Positions 7,800 through 16,966 of a stretch of 30,551 bases of DNA are shown in pieces. Within the stretch, counting starts at the first letter, position 1. Every line of letters begins with the position of its first letter. Location of the stretch: the NCBI RefSeq assembly GCF_000003605.2, contig NW_003142807.1:150958-181508 (forward strand), written 5' to 3'. Source of the stretch: Saccoglossus kowalevskii. Taxonomy: Eukaryota; Hemichordata; Enteropneusta; Harrimaniidae. The translations under genes and the position numbers were made by a program. The notes under the pieces are model-generated. The model was not told the DNA's origin. It saw only the letters and a program-made list of their open reading frames with translations, and ran no database searches.

Positions 7800-8070
7800 T
7801 CTGATTGGTCAGACTGCTAGGTGTTAGAGTTGAGCAGCCAATCAGACACAACCTTGTAAGAAGCATCACACAGAATCCATATTTTTAGATCTGTAGGAAT
7901 GTAACGTTTTCTCTGATTGGCTGACTGTCAGTTGTTACGAGTATAGCAGCCAATCAGACACAACCTTGTAAGAAGCATCACACAGAATCCATATTTTTAG
8001 ATCTGTAGGAATGTAATGTTTTCTCTGATTGGCTGACTGTCAGTTGTTACGAGTATAGCAGCCAATCTGA
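7800..8070. repeat. 112-bp tandem repeat with CCAAT-box inverted repeats, 2.4 copies
   Basis: Units start at 7800, 7912 and 8024. In the middle unit TCTGATTGGCTG (7912-7923) and CAGCCAATCAGA (7947-7958) are perfect 12-bp inverted arms around a 23-nt loop. The outer units have imperfect arms. The last unit stops about 15 bp before the exon 6 donor. Related hairpins occur alone at 13010 and 18302. Confidence 0.85.
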
Positions 8071-8085
8071 ATGTAATATACTCAC

Positions 8086-8316
8086 AAAGTTGGTTGTAGC
8101 CTGGGCACTGTTTGCATCCGGCAAAAACTGTCCAAACTCTTGTAGGAGGTCTTCTTGGTTTTGAAACAGCTTAGCTACCTGGGCATAGACCTCAGCCTCT
8201 GATAGGCTCGGTTGATAACAGCCACCGGACTCCTTGACATTCCGCTGTTCTTTCTGGTACGTGTGAAGTATCTCCAGAAACGCTTTGTAGATGTCAGGCT
8301 GACCTTGGAATCGATT
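8086..8316 (-). CDS. SIN3A: SIN3 coding exon 6 (PAH2)
   Basis: 231 nt, 77 codons, residues ~360-436, phase 0 at both ends. The acceptor is ctttacatag (AG at 8318-8317); the donor is AACTTT|gtgagt (GT at 8085-8084). The translation [52 protein letters not shown] and GQFLPDAN is nearly identical to human SIN3A. It covers helices 2-4 of PAH2, the domain that binds amphipathic helices of repressors such as MAD/MXD and REST. Confidence 0.97.
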
Positions 8317-8468
8317 CTATGTAAAGAAAAACAAAAAGCTCTATCATCAAATGCCTTATGTGTGGATGGCATTCATTGAACAAAGCACTATGACATTTTC
8401 TCGTCTCAGTAATGTAATCATGTCAACTCATAAACTCAATGTTTCAACTCGTAGTTACGAGCACACAC

Positions 8469-8708
8469 CTTTATTTTATTAACGTAGTTGATTGCATGGT
8501 TGAACTCCACAGGTTGACTGACTTGCTGAGAAGGGGTCTGAGAGTTATGCTGCGGTGATGATTGTACAGGCTGTGGCGTTGCTTGTTGCTGTGACGACGG
8601 TTGCTGGGGGAAACTTTGCCCTGATGACGCATGTTGCTGTGCCGACGCTGGTTGCGGTGGATGTTGATTTGAAATGCTTGATGTGACAGAGTGATGCGGT
8701 GTCGGCGG
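8469..8708 (-). CDS. SIN3A: SIN3 coding exon 5 (Q/S/P-rich linker, start of PAH2)
   Basis: 240 nt, 80 codons, residues ~280-359, phase 0 at both ends. The acceptor is gtttcacag (AG at 8710-8709); the donor is AATAAAATAAAG|gtgtgt (GT at 8468-8467). The first ~64 residues are low complexity (PPTPHHSVTSSISN, AQQHASSGQSFPQQPSSQQQ). The last 16, QPVEFNHAINYVNKIK, are the first helix of PAH2 and match human SIN3A exactly in this stretch. This frame is not the longest open one in the region; it was selected by the PAH2 match and phase. Confidence 0.95.
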
Positions 8709-8903
8709 CTGTGAAACAAAACAAAGGAAGCATCAACTACCGCATCGCTATGGTAACTCATCTTTTCATCTCGTTTCAAATGACTGCACTAAGCATTATG
8801 TCATGTGACTAAATATTCATGAGACATTTGATTCAAACAGAGAAATTACGAGACAAAAACTAAAATAGCGACAGATGCATTTATAATTGCTGCAACTTTG
8901 AAA

Positions 8904-9113
8904 TACTGTAAAACAAGTCTTTTTAGCTAGCATGTTATTTTAGCCAATTTAGCTAATCTGTAATTTTGCTAATTCAAGATGTAGCTAATTTAACAGAAAT
9001 ATATTCTCACAGGGACATAGTCGGCACTTTAGCTAAATTAGAATTTTGTTAATTCATGCCAAGAGTCAAATCCGCTAAAATTGCAAGCAGCTATTTCAAC
9101 GTGTTCTACAGTA
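8904..9113. repeat. Palindromic TACTGTA...TACAGTA element, TTAGC type
   Basis: It begins TACTGTAAAACAAGTCTTTT and ends CGTGTTCTACAGTA, and the interior alternates TTAGCTAA words. Its right part continues into the long repeat at 8970-9548. A related but distinct element with perfect 15-bp ends is at 17252-17626. Confidence 0.6.
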
Positions 9114-9548
9114 ATTTCCCCGAGTTTTCTCAGGCTATAAACTTTTTTGGGTTACAAAATACAGCTAAGTAAATTGTATTTTATCTTCACATTTGTACTA
9201 TGTTCTACCATTATGCGAGCATATCTGGTTCGTCAGAAAATACCAGGTGACTTACTAAATTTGTAATAAAAAATTTCCAGTAAAAAATTAGAAATAAAAT
9301 AATGACAGGTAAACTGTTGAGATGTTTAAATACTGTAGAATATTTTATTTTCGCTTGGAATTAATTTTCGCTATTTTCGCTGAAGGAATGATTCAGTGAA
9401 AATAAAATCCAGCGAATATACCTTTTTTCCTATATTTTACATTAAACCCATCAAAAATCAGTGAAAATAAATTCTATACAAAACACCCAAAAAGTCTTTT
9501 CAGCGAAAATAAATTCCAGCGAAAATAAAGTACCAGTATTTCACAGTA
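8970..9548 (+). repeat. Left arm of a ~0.57-kb inverted repeat pair
   Basis: The reverse complement of this segment matches 20937-21501 nearly base for base over its first ~360 bases (for example GGGACATAGTCGGCACTTTA here, complement of TAAAGTGCCGACTATGTCCC there). The match continues, more diverged, through the TTTTCGC element at the end. The arms lie 11.4 kb apart in introns 4 and 1 of SIN3. Confidence 0.9.
9331..9548. repeat. TTTTCGC-type palindromic element
   Basis: It runs from TACTGTAGAATATTTTATTT to TATTTCACAGTA with inner inverted arms TTTTCGCTTGGAATTAATTT / AATTCCAGCGAAAA. Sister copies lie at 13132-13298, 16105-16312, 18781-18994 and 20937-21138. Probably a non-autonomous DNA transposon (MITE). 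Confidence 0.75.
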
Positions 9549-9782
9549 AGCCACAAGGGCTTTGATAATTAACCTAGTGATTGGCAAATCACTTAAAGTA
9601 ATACAATTACAATTGTTATCTGCATGTATACATTTTTATCTGCTTCAAATCTGCAGATACGTCCATCCTACATTGGTTTCAAATATTGTGTTTTGACACT
9701 GCATATAAAGCAAATACAACAAGTCATTGTCAATGACACGTCCCCGTTCCGTTCATATTTGAGTGACATATACATTCAAAGC

Positions 9783-11470
9783 AGATCATGACCGAAATGC
9801 ACCTGCATATGTACAACACATTGTACTAAATCTGAACAAAATCCATGCATGCATGACTGAGATCCGGTTCTGGAATTGTGAAAATACGTGATTTTAATGC
9901 ATTTTCGGCCTTAAAATGGCCATCATTCAGCTATTGCTAAGCGGATCATGAAACAAATGCACATATCTATTTGTGACATGATGCACCATGTGTGTGTGAA
10001 GTTTGAACTTGATCAATCCAGACATGTCTTGGATACGGATCCAGAACTGAATTCTTTAAGAAAATGGCCGCCAGTCGGCCATTTCGAACTTGATCCGAAA
10101 AAAAAANNNNNNNNNNNNNNNNNNNNNNNNNNNNNNNNNNNNNNNNNNNNNNNNNNNNNNNNNNNNNNNNNNNNNNNNNNNNNNNNNNNNNNNNNNNNNN
10201 NNNNNNNNNNNNNNNNNNNNNNNNNNNNNNNNNNNNNNNNNNNNNNNNNNNNNNNNNNNNNNNNNNNNNNNNNNNNNNNNNNNNNNNNNNNNNNNNNNNN
10301 NNNNNNNNNNNNNNNNNNNNNNNNNNNNNNNNNNNNNNNNNNNNNNNNNNNNNNNNNNNNNNNNNNNNNNNNNNNNNNNNNNNNNNNNNNNNNNNNNNNN
10401 NNNNNNNNNNNNNNNNNNNNNNNNNNNNNNNNNNNNNNNNNNNNNNNNNNNNNNNNNNNNNNNNNNNNNNNNNNNNNNNNNNNNNNNNNNNNNNNNNNNN
10501 NNNNNNNNNNNNNNNNNNNNNNNNNNNNNNNNNNNNNNNNNNNNNNNNNNNNNNNNNNNNNNNNNNNNNNNNNNNNNNNNNNNNNNNNNNNNNNNNNNNN
10601 NNNNNNNNNNNNNNNNNNNNNNNNNNNNNNNNNNNNNNNNNNNNNNNNNNNNNNNNNNNNNNNNNNNNNNNNNNNNNNNNNNNNNNNNNNNNNNNNNNNN
10701 NNNNNNNNNNNNNNNNNNNNNNNNNNNNNNNNNNNNNNNNNNNNNNNNNNNNNNNNNNNNNNNNNNNNNNNNNNNNNNNNNNNNNNNNNNNNNNNNNNNN
10801 NNNNNNNNNNNNNNNNNNNNNNNNNNNNNNNNNNNTGATCTGAAAAAAAAATGACGTGCATCAAGGTCCTATTATGTTTAATGTATGTACCAAATTTGAA
10901 TGAAATCCGTCCATGCATAACTGAGATCTGGGTCCGGAATGGTGAAAATGTGCGATTTCAATGCATTTTCGGCCTTAAAGCGGCCGCCATTTGGCTATCG
11001 TTAATGGGATCATGAAACAAATGCACATACATATTTGTGACATGATGTACCTTGTGTGTGTGAAGTTTGAACTTGATCAATCCAGACATGTCTCTGATAC
11101 GGATCCAGAACTGAATTCTTTAAAACAAAATGGCCGCCAGTCGGCCATTTCGAACTTGATCCGAAAAAAAAAATGACGTGCATCAAGGTCCTATTATGTT
11201 TAATGTATGTACCAAATTTGAACGAAATCCGTCCATGCATAACTGAGATCCGGGTCCGGAATGGTGAAAATGTGCCATTTTGATGCATTTTCGGCCTTAA
11301 AATGGCCGCTATTCGGCTATCGTTAATCGGATCATGAAAAAAATGCATGTGCATATGTCCCATATAATGTGTGATGTATGAGTGAAGTTTGAACATAATC
11401 GGTCCATGCATGTTCGAGATACAGGTGATCACGGACGCACGGACGCACGGACGCACACAGGGCAAAACAT
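9783..11470. repeat. ~321-bp tandem repeat array interrupted by assembly gap
   Basis: Units share GTTTGAACTTGATCAATCCAG, GATACGGATCCAGAACTGAA and GCATTTTCGGCCTTAAA (each read as a short block). Unit boundaries at TGATCCGAAAAAAAAA fall at about 10091, 10836 and 11157; the last two are 321 bp apart. The final unit ends in an 8-bp CACGGACG microrepeat (11430-11455). Open frames crossing the gap are artefacts. Confidence 0.85.
10107..10835. other. Assembly gap (729 N)
   Basis: A run of N inside the 321-bp tandem array. The distance between flanking unit boundaries (745 bp) is not a whole number of units, so the gap size is probably an estimate and the array may be collapsed or longer. Confidence 0.99.
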
Positions 11471-11508
11471 AAGTCCCCGTTTTCGGACTCCGTCCGAACG
11501 GGGACTAA
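11471..11508. repeat. GC-rich terminal hairpin of the tandem-array element
   Basis: GTCCCCGTTTTCGGAC and GTCCGAACGGGGAC form long arms (11473-11488 / 11492-11505) around TCC, and CTAA follows directly. A hairpin next to CTRR resembles Helitron 3' ends, but no partner 5' end or Rep/helicase gene is visible. Confidence 0.75.
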
Positions 11509-11690
11509 CAAGCAGCCTCTCGGCTGAGATCGCTCCACTGTTAGCAATGCACATTTCAATTAAAGAACAGAAGATATCATTACAAAATGAACAAATCTGA
11601 GGGAGGTCCACATGTAGCATCTATATATGTAATATCAAAGCAATTGGACTTGCGATTTTTAACAAGAAGTCTAATAAAAAGTTTATTTTG
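11509..11690. repeat. Fragment of the 19141-19631 element
   Basis: It begins CAAGCAGCCTCTCGGCTGAG and shares GCAATGCACATTTCAATTAA and GAACAGAAGATATCATTA with the start of the element at 19141. It abuts the hairpin at 11471-11508 directly, so the two elements are fused or one inserted next to the other. Confidence 0.7.
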
Positions 11691-12083
11691 GGTGTGAAAA
11701 TTATACAAATCAACTATGTTACGAAGTATTTATGTACAAAATAGGTTGATGTGGACGTACAAAAATATATGTTGCCTGTAACTCATTTTTGTAACTTGAC
11801 GTTCTTCTAACTTCATTTTCGTAACTCGAACAATTTAGCATCTCCTACTGGGAACAGTTAAATTTTCACTAAGAATTTGTATTCTTACGGAATTTGTGAA
11901 GACATAATCTTGAGGAAGTTGCAGATACTATCGTTTTAAATATCTTACGTTTAAATGAAACCTGGAGCCAACGAAAACTTGAAAATTACGGTGTTACGCC
12001 GTAGTCATTTTGTATCAGCAATCAAAACACAACATTTTTACTGAGCTCTCATTACCATGACTACAGCTATTGGCAATAGTTAC
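11691..12083. other. Intron 4 sequence without recognisable gene
   Basis: AT-rich DNA between the repeats and the donor of exon 4. No coding match or clear repeat is seen. Confidence 0.5.
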
Positions 12084-12426
12084 CTTCACTCCAGAGGTAG
12101 GTTGCGTCTGCGGCGTTGTCGGAGTTTGCAGCGGTGGCTGCTGCTGCGGTGTAGCAGGCTGTGGTTGCTGTGATGGGGGTGGCACTTGTTGCGATGGTTG
12201 TTGGGCTGGCTGAGTGACTTGGGCCTGCGGTAGAGGGGGCGTTAGATGCATAGTTATAGTGTTGGGATGGGTCTGACCGGGTATACTAACGTTCACTTGG
12301 TTCATATCATTGGCCTGCACCTCGATTTTGTATCCCGGCGGTAGAAACGTGTTAAAGCCAACGATGAGGTCGGGATGACCTTTGAAGAGATTCGAAACCC
12401 GATTTATCACACCGGGAGTGTCAATA
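12084..12426 (-). CDS. SIN3A: SIN3 coding exon 4 (end of PAH1, QP-rich linker)
   Basis: 343 nt, completing Ser165 and encoding residues ~166-279. The acceptor is tttattttag (AG at 12428-12427); the donor is GTGAAG|gtaact (GT at 12083-12082). The first residues, [20 protein letters not shown], then [17 protein letters not shown], are the second half of PAH1 and almost identical to human SIN3A. The rest is a 90-residue Gln/Pro/Thr-rich linker ([20 protein letters not shown]). Entry is phase 2 (AG from exon 3 plus T) and exit is phase 0. Confidence 0.97.
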
Positions 12427-12494
12427 CTAAAATAAATAAAAAAAGAAAAGAAAAGATGCAGTAAAAACATAGTTAAACTATACATGCCTTGTCT

Positions 12495-12870
12495 ATATAT
12501 GTAAGGGCGGGCAATAGACCATTTTCCGTACACTGCGAGAATCACGCTTTATGCGTGAAATCGAACGTAAAAACAGGACAAACAAAGGTCATAGCGTCGT
12601 AGTCGCGTCAAACATCGCGTGGGATTCGACAAACGCGAAAGTATTTCGGGGACATTTCCATGCTTAATAATGTGCTGTCCACATTTGATGATAGGCAATT
12701 TCGATTAAATAAGGGTATTCGGAAGCAATATTCCTCTGTCGAAGATCGGCCGGTCGATGTGAGCTACGAAATAAAGAAATTCGAGTTCAAAATCAAATCG
12801 TTTGATTTTTGTGGTAGACTTTCGACGCACGTCTTTCATGCATCTCGCGAGATCTCGCAGTTGAATGAAA
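12495..12870. promoter_or_regulatory. CpG-rich intronic patch with TCTCGCGAGA motif
   Basis: Unlike the surrounding AT-rich intron, this stretch has many CpG dinucleotides (for example GTCGTAGTCGCGTCAAACAT and CGAAGATCGGCCGGTCGATG). It also has the palindrome TCTCGCGAGA at 12843-12852, known in vertebrates as the Kaiso/BANP motif of CpG-island promoters. It lies just upstream of exon 4 on the transcribed strand and could be an internal promoter or enhancer; this is inference. The short open frames here match nothing. Confidence 0.4.
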
Positions 12871-13009
12871 AAATCACCTATTGACATTATCGATTATGCA
12901 AATTATTCTCATTTGATCCGTTTCAAATGCTTACACTTTTTTCATTACATCAGTTCTATTTATAGTAAAAATCTGGATTCAATGCAAAGCTACTTACAAC
13001 ACTGTAGCT

Positions 13010-13060
13010 GATTGGCTAACCATCCCTAAAACCCAACAGATAAACCAATCAGTGAGCAGC
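13010..13060. repeat. Isolated CTGATTGG...CCAATCAG hairpin
   Basis: CTGATTGGCTAACC is followed about 25 nt later by AACCAATCAGTGAGCAGC. It is the same inverted core as the 112-bp repeat at 7800-8070 and the hairpin at 18302. Confidence 0.6.
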
Positions 13061-13131
13061 TTGTTTGTTGACAGGATTTTTTTTTTTCAACATTAAATCA
13101 TGTGTCATATGTATGATTTGATTCAACAGAA

Positions 13132-13298
13132 TACTGTAGAACACTTTATTTTCGCTTGGAATTTATTTTCGCTGATACTTTTTTCCTATATTTCACATTA
13201 AACTCATCAAAAATCAGTGAAAATAAATTTCATACAAAACGCCCCAAAAGCCTTTTCAGCGAAAATCAATTCCAGCGAAAATAAAGTATTCCACAGTA
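13132..13298. repeat. TTTTCGC-type palindromic element
   Basis: TACTGTAGAACACTTTATTT to TATTCCACAGTA. It is shorter than its sisters, with a central deletion. Confidence 0.75.
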
Positions 13299-13391
13299 TT
13301 TGTGACAAATCCTGGTTTATTCATGACACGGCAGGGCGATAATCCTGCAGCATATTTTTGAGTAGCTTTTTTTTCCCCCCGTGTGTAAATG

Positions 13392-13500
13392 TATTATTTA
13401 TTCACAGGGTTTTAATTTCGTTATTTTTGCCGATAAGTAATATCTACTAAATTAAATCTATGTAGAAAATAAAATAATAGAACTTCCCTGTCAAGGTTGT
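13392..13500. repeat. Fragment of ATTCACTGGGTTTTAATTTC-type element
   Basis: TTTATTCACAGGGTTTTAAT and ACTAAATTAAATCTATGTAG match the elements at 5192 and 23483. One end is missing. Confidence 0.5.
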
Positions 13501-13535
13501 AAATTTAAAAATTTAAAAATTATTGAAATAATGAT

Positions 13536-13757
13536 TGACCTTTTCACTACAAGCTTTTCTCGCTCAAATTTGTCTCCACTTTTTTTTTTATATTCTTCAA
13601 TATTTCTGGAAATGAATCCTAATTTTGAAGCCAACAAACAAAATTTGAGTCAATTTTCAGTTTTTACTAACTTGGTCCCAATCTTTTAAAAGGTAAATGA
13701 AGACTGTAGACAGGACTATTTTGTGGTGAAGAGGGGGAACTGGTGGTAAAAAGGTTA
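13536..13757. repeat. Palindromic AACCTTTTCACCACCAGTT-type element
   Basis: The left end GACCTTTTCACTACAAGC and right end GAACTGGTGGTAAAAAGGTT are inverted relative to each other. The interior matches the reverse complement of the element at 18393-18612 (CAAATTTGTCTCCACTTTTT here, AAAGTGCAGACAAATTTGGG there). Confidence 0.6.
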
Positions 13758-14373
13758 AAACCACTGAATGTGGATGAACTCGAGGTTTTTTGGGAAGGGG
13801 GTGGGGGCAACATGTTAAGTTTGGATAGCTATATTTTTACTGTTTTTAACAAATTGTCCAGAATCGTGTTATGAAGTGTCTAACAAGTATTTTTTGTACT
13901 TTCTAGCTGCATCCTGGGCGCAGGACAAACAAGTGCCGTTATGAACGCGACTATTTTGTGAATATGTGATGAAAAGAGGAAACTGGTCAGGGTCCATAGC
14001 ACCAAGAGCCAAATGATTTTCAAGACTTTTCCAGATCTTTTCCAAAACTTTCTTGCATTTTTCCTTTACATTTTGACCCTTAATTCAGGCCAACATCACC
14101 AAAACTCATCAATTTTCTGAGGATATGATAGTTCCCTGGAGAAAACAAGCCTTTTTAAAATGAATAATAACTATGAAGGAATTTAAAGACTTTTCAAATA
14201 TTTTTTTATTTTTCCTGTAATTTAAAGACAACTCAAAAGACTTTCCAGACCTCAGAAAATCCAAAGACTTTCAAAGGATTTTCCCAACGCTATGGACCCT
14301 GCTGGTGACAAAAAGGTCAAATTCCAGTGAAAATAAATGGTTTTACAATACAAGAGAAATGAAGCAAAGGTAC
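13758..14373. other. Intron 3 sequence without recognisable gene
   Basis: The sequence between the palindromic element and the exon 3 donor. Several GACTTTTCC/AAGACTTT words recur, but I find no coding match. Confidence 0.5.
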
Positions 14374-14531
14374 CTCTGTGATTTAAACTCCTTCATAATG
14401 TCCAGGAAATCGTTGTACACCTGGGGTTGGTTACCGAACTGTAACTTGACCTGATCCAAGTACGACAACGCGTCTTCCACTTTTAGTCTCTGAAACTGCT
14501 GCTGTTGACCTTGAACCTGGGCAGCGTGAGC
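14374..14531 (-). CDS. SIN3A: SIN3 coding exon 3 (start of PAH1)
   Basis: 158 nt, residues ~113-164 plus two bases of Ser165. The acceptor is actatctcag (AG at 14533-14532); the donor is TCACAGAG|gtacct (GT at 14373-14372). A short Gln-rich lead ([12 protein letters not shown]) precedes [20 protein letters not shown], then [20 protein letters not shown], the first half of PAH1, nearly identical to human SIN3A. PAH1 (residues ~129-199) binds repressor peptides. The intron splits PAH1 at the KSQS|IDTPG point. Confidence 0.97.
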
Positions 14532-14894
14532 CTGAGATAGTATCTAGAATAAAGTTGTCAAGTTGAAATAAAGTTGAGTCAAAGCATATACAAGATACAA
14601 TATATAAATTCACTTGCCCCGGGCAAGTGTGAATTGGAGGTGTGACTATGCTAATAAGCGTTGTTGATCACTTGCATAGCCTATGACGCATCCTGTTTCA
14701 GCGGTCCAACATCACGTTACTTTGACAGTAGTTAATTATTCAAAAATAGTAGCATGTCCCTTTCCCCGGTTCGTGTTTTTGACTTTTATCCACCAAAATC
14801 TCAGCTCGTACACTATTTATTGTCATAAATACTACTACACACAGTCACTGCTGTGATATTCATAGTCACATGCATCCACTTTGGCATGACATAA
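14532..14894. other. Intron 2, exon-proximal part, with a short perfect palindrome
   Basis: It contains CACTTGCCCCGGGCAAGTG at 14611-14629, a perfect palindrome around a central C. No coding match is seen in the rest. Confidence 0.6.
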
Positions 14895-15043
14895 TCTTCA
14901 ACTGTGACCTGTCTGATAGTAATTTTGTCCCCAAGGAAGCCATAGAATGCTCCATTTTAACTTAGAATTATCAAAAACTCCACACCCTGGTAGGGAGATT
15001 CCTATCTCCTCACTTGGTGGTGTCGCTGAATTGCAGTGCTCCT
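14895..15043. repeat. Dispersed repeat shared with 23105-23221
   Basis: Both copies, in the same orientation, contain TCTTCAACTGTGACCTGTCT, GCTCCATTTTAACTTAGAAT and CCACACCCTGGTAG. The copy here carries an extra ~25-bp segment. Family unknown. Confidence 0.7.
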
Positions 15044-15287
15044 TCTTGCAGTTTGTTTTCATAGAAAAAATGCCTGATTCAACAAACTAAATTTCCATAA
15101 ACCTGTCAACTTTTAGTTGACAATTTCCAGTTTTTACAAAAGAACTATAAATAATCATCAAAAATAGACTACATGTCTGTGGATACAAACAAGCAACTGT
15201 TTATTATCTTGCATTTCAATAGAGATTTTAAACAGGCACTTTTAATTTTCTGGATATTATTCTGCATGATTGAAAAAAACCACCGTA

Positions 15288-15803
15288 GCAGACAGAATAA
15301 TGGCAGTGGTTAGACGGGCGTCTCAGAAAAACAAAGCACGTTATCCTGCTTATTTAAATGACAAAAACACTAACGAGGCGTGTTGAAACTTGCAGAGATT
15401 GAACTATAGAGGGAGCCCTAAAGTTTTCCCCCTAATTATAGCGGAAAACAACCTCTATGGCAGACAGAATAATGGCAGTGGTTAGACGGGCGTCTCAGAA
15501 AAACAAAGCACGTTATCCTGCTTATTTAAATGACAAAAACACTGACGAGACGTGTTGAAACTTACAGAGATTGAACAATAGAGGGAGCCCTACCATTCTC
15601 TCCCTACTTATAGTGGAAAACAACCTATATGGCAGACAGAATAATGGCAGTGGTTAGATGTGCATTGCGGAAAAACAAAGCACGTCATATCGTGCTTATT
15701 TTTACGACTTTAAAAACACTGACAAGGTTTGATGAAACTCGCAGGAATTGAACTATAGAGGGAGCCCTACCATTTTTTTCAAAGCCCCTACTTATCTAAG
15801 AGA
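15288..15803. repeat. 172-bp tandem triplication ending at exon 2 donor
   Basis: Units start with GCAGACAGAATAATGGCAGT at 15288, 15460 and 15632 (spacing 172 bp each). They share GAGGGAGCCCTA and AAACAAAGCACGT. The first two are nearly identical and the third is more diverged. The array runs to within about 11 bp of the SIN3 exon 2 donor at 15814. No coding match. Confidence 0.9.
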
Positions 15804-15814
15804 AGTCTACCTAC

Positions 15815-15983
15815 CTGTGCATGAGCATGAGCTTGATGAACCGACTGTTGTTGATGAGCTTGTGCTTGAGCCTGCGCTTGTGCCTGGGCCTGTGCCTGAG
15901 CCTGCGTTTGGGCAGCATGGTGCGGATGAGGAAGATGTACATTACTGTGGGGAGGGCCACCTCCTTGATTCACTGGTGCAACC
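15815..15983 (-). CDS. SIN3A: SIN3 coding exon 2 (QA-repeat linker)
   Basis: 169 nt, completing Gln56 and encoding residues ~57-112. The acceptor is an oligo-T tract ending tttacag (AG at 15985-15984); the donor is GCACAG|gtaggt (GT at 15814-15813). The peptide starts VAPVNQGGGPPHSNVHLPHP, then AAQ, about eight Gln-Ala pairs, HQQQ and HQAHAHAQ. Human SIN3A also has a His/Pro/Gln-rich linker here with little strict conservation. The phases (2 in, 0 out) fit exons 1 and 3. The repeat uses varied Ala codons. The other open frames over this exon are shadows. Confidence 0.88.
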
Positions 15984-16104
15984 CTGTAAAAAAAAAAAAC
16001 ATAGAATGATTGAGATCACGATGCACTTTGTGCTCCACAATACAAAATAGCTGGTGGATGATCTCATTAGCATAAATTTGCATATCAGCTCTTAATATCG
16101 CATG

Positions 16105-16312
16105 TACTGTAAAATACTTTATTTTAGCTGGAATTGATTTTCGCTGAAAAGAATTTTTGGGTGTTTTGTATGAAATTTATTTTCACTGATTTCTGATGAG
16201 TTGAATGTAAAATACAGGGAAAAAGACATATTCGCTGGATTTTATTTTCACTTTATTTTGTCCTTCAACAGAGAAAATTAATTCCAAGCGAAAATAAAGT
16301 ATTTTACAATAT
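16105..16312. repeat. TTTTCGC-type palindromic element
   Basis: TACTGTAAAATACTTTATTT at the left; CCAAGCGAAAATAAAGTATT then TTACAATA at the right. The interior shows the family words TTTTTGGGTGTTTTGTATG and TTTTCACTGATTTCTGATGA. Confidence 0.7.
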
Positions 16313-16743
16313 TCTACTGTAAATAAAATGTTCACTATAAAATAATCCAGTATACAATACGTGGAATTCCAAGTTCATGTGTACTTCTATTGCAGGAATT
16401 GAAATAGAATTTTTTTTCCCAGCATGCATAGTGTGCATGTTGAATTTGAAATTTACCTGCACTAACTTGTTGTGAAATGCACCACTTTTAAAGTTTAAAT
16501 AAAATTTACAGGTTATCGATTCATGCGATCATGAAAGAATTTTCTTTTTTTCCCAGTTGTCTTACAATGTTGGTTGAACTTAATTTAGGCTTAGTGAATA
16601 TGATGAAAAAATGTTGTGTTAATTTCTAAATGCACAGTGTGCACATTATATTTTGAGTTTACTTGGACTAGCTAATAATTTATGTGCATAGTGCAGTGTG
16701 AGTATTTTGACCCCCTGTATTGAAGAAGAGTATTGTTACTTAC

Positions 16744-16966
16744 TGATATCCAGGTACTGCCGGGAACTGTAAACTGGTTGACATGCTCTCTGCAACTCCT
16801 TCGTAAACTGTCGGCGGTGCCGGAGCTAATACACGGTGGCTGTACGTTTCTGGTCCTTGTACACGGCGAGGCTGAAAGACGTTTTCTTGGTTCTCTAACG
16901 CACGTTTCATGGTGCTCATGATAATATGATCAGGTGACCACAGTCAACCTATCAGATATCAGACAC
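16744..16966 (-). CDS. SIN3A: SIN3 exon 1 of the coding region: start codon and N-terminus
   Basis: Coding part 16744-16910 (55 codons plus CA); 16911-16966 is inferred 5' UTR after a possible acceptor ggttgtag (AG at 16968-16967). The donor is GATATCA|gtaagt (GT at 16743-16742). The chosen start at 16910 (ACCATGA context) gives MKRALENQENVFQPRRVQGP, then YSHRVLAPAPPTVYEGVAES, AVPGYQ. Human SIN3A begins MKRRLDDQE with HRVLAPAPPVYEAVSE and PSYQ, so the start aligns exactly. An in-frame ATG three codons upstream (16919) is a possible alternative. The upstream acceptor is weak, so the 5' limit is uncertain. Confidence 0.92.

Noticed and set aside
8471-8779. 102-codon minus-strand frame rich in His/Arg over exon 5
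   Set aside because: It is an alternative frame of exon 5; the correct frame is fixed by QPVEFNHAINYVNKIK and the phases of exons 4 and 6.
9948-10918. Long open frames of ~250-300 codons on both strands
   Set aside because: They run through the N gap; the real residues at each end are tandem-repeat sequence. Not genes.
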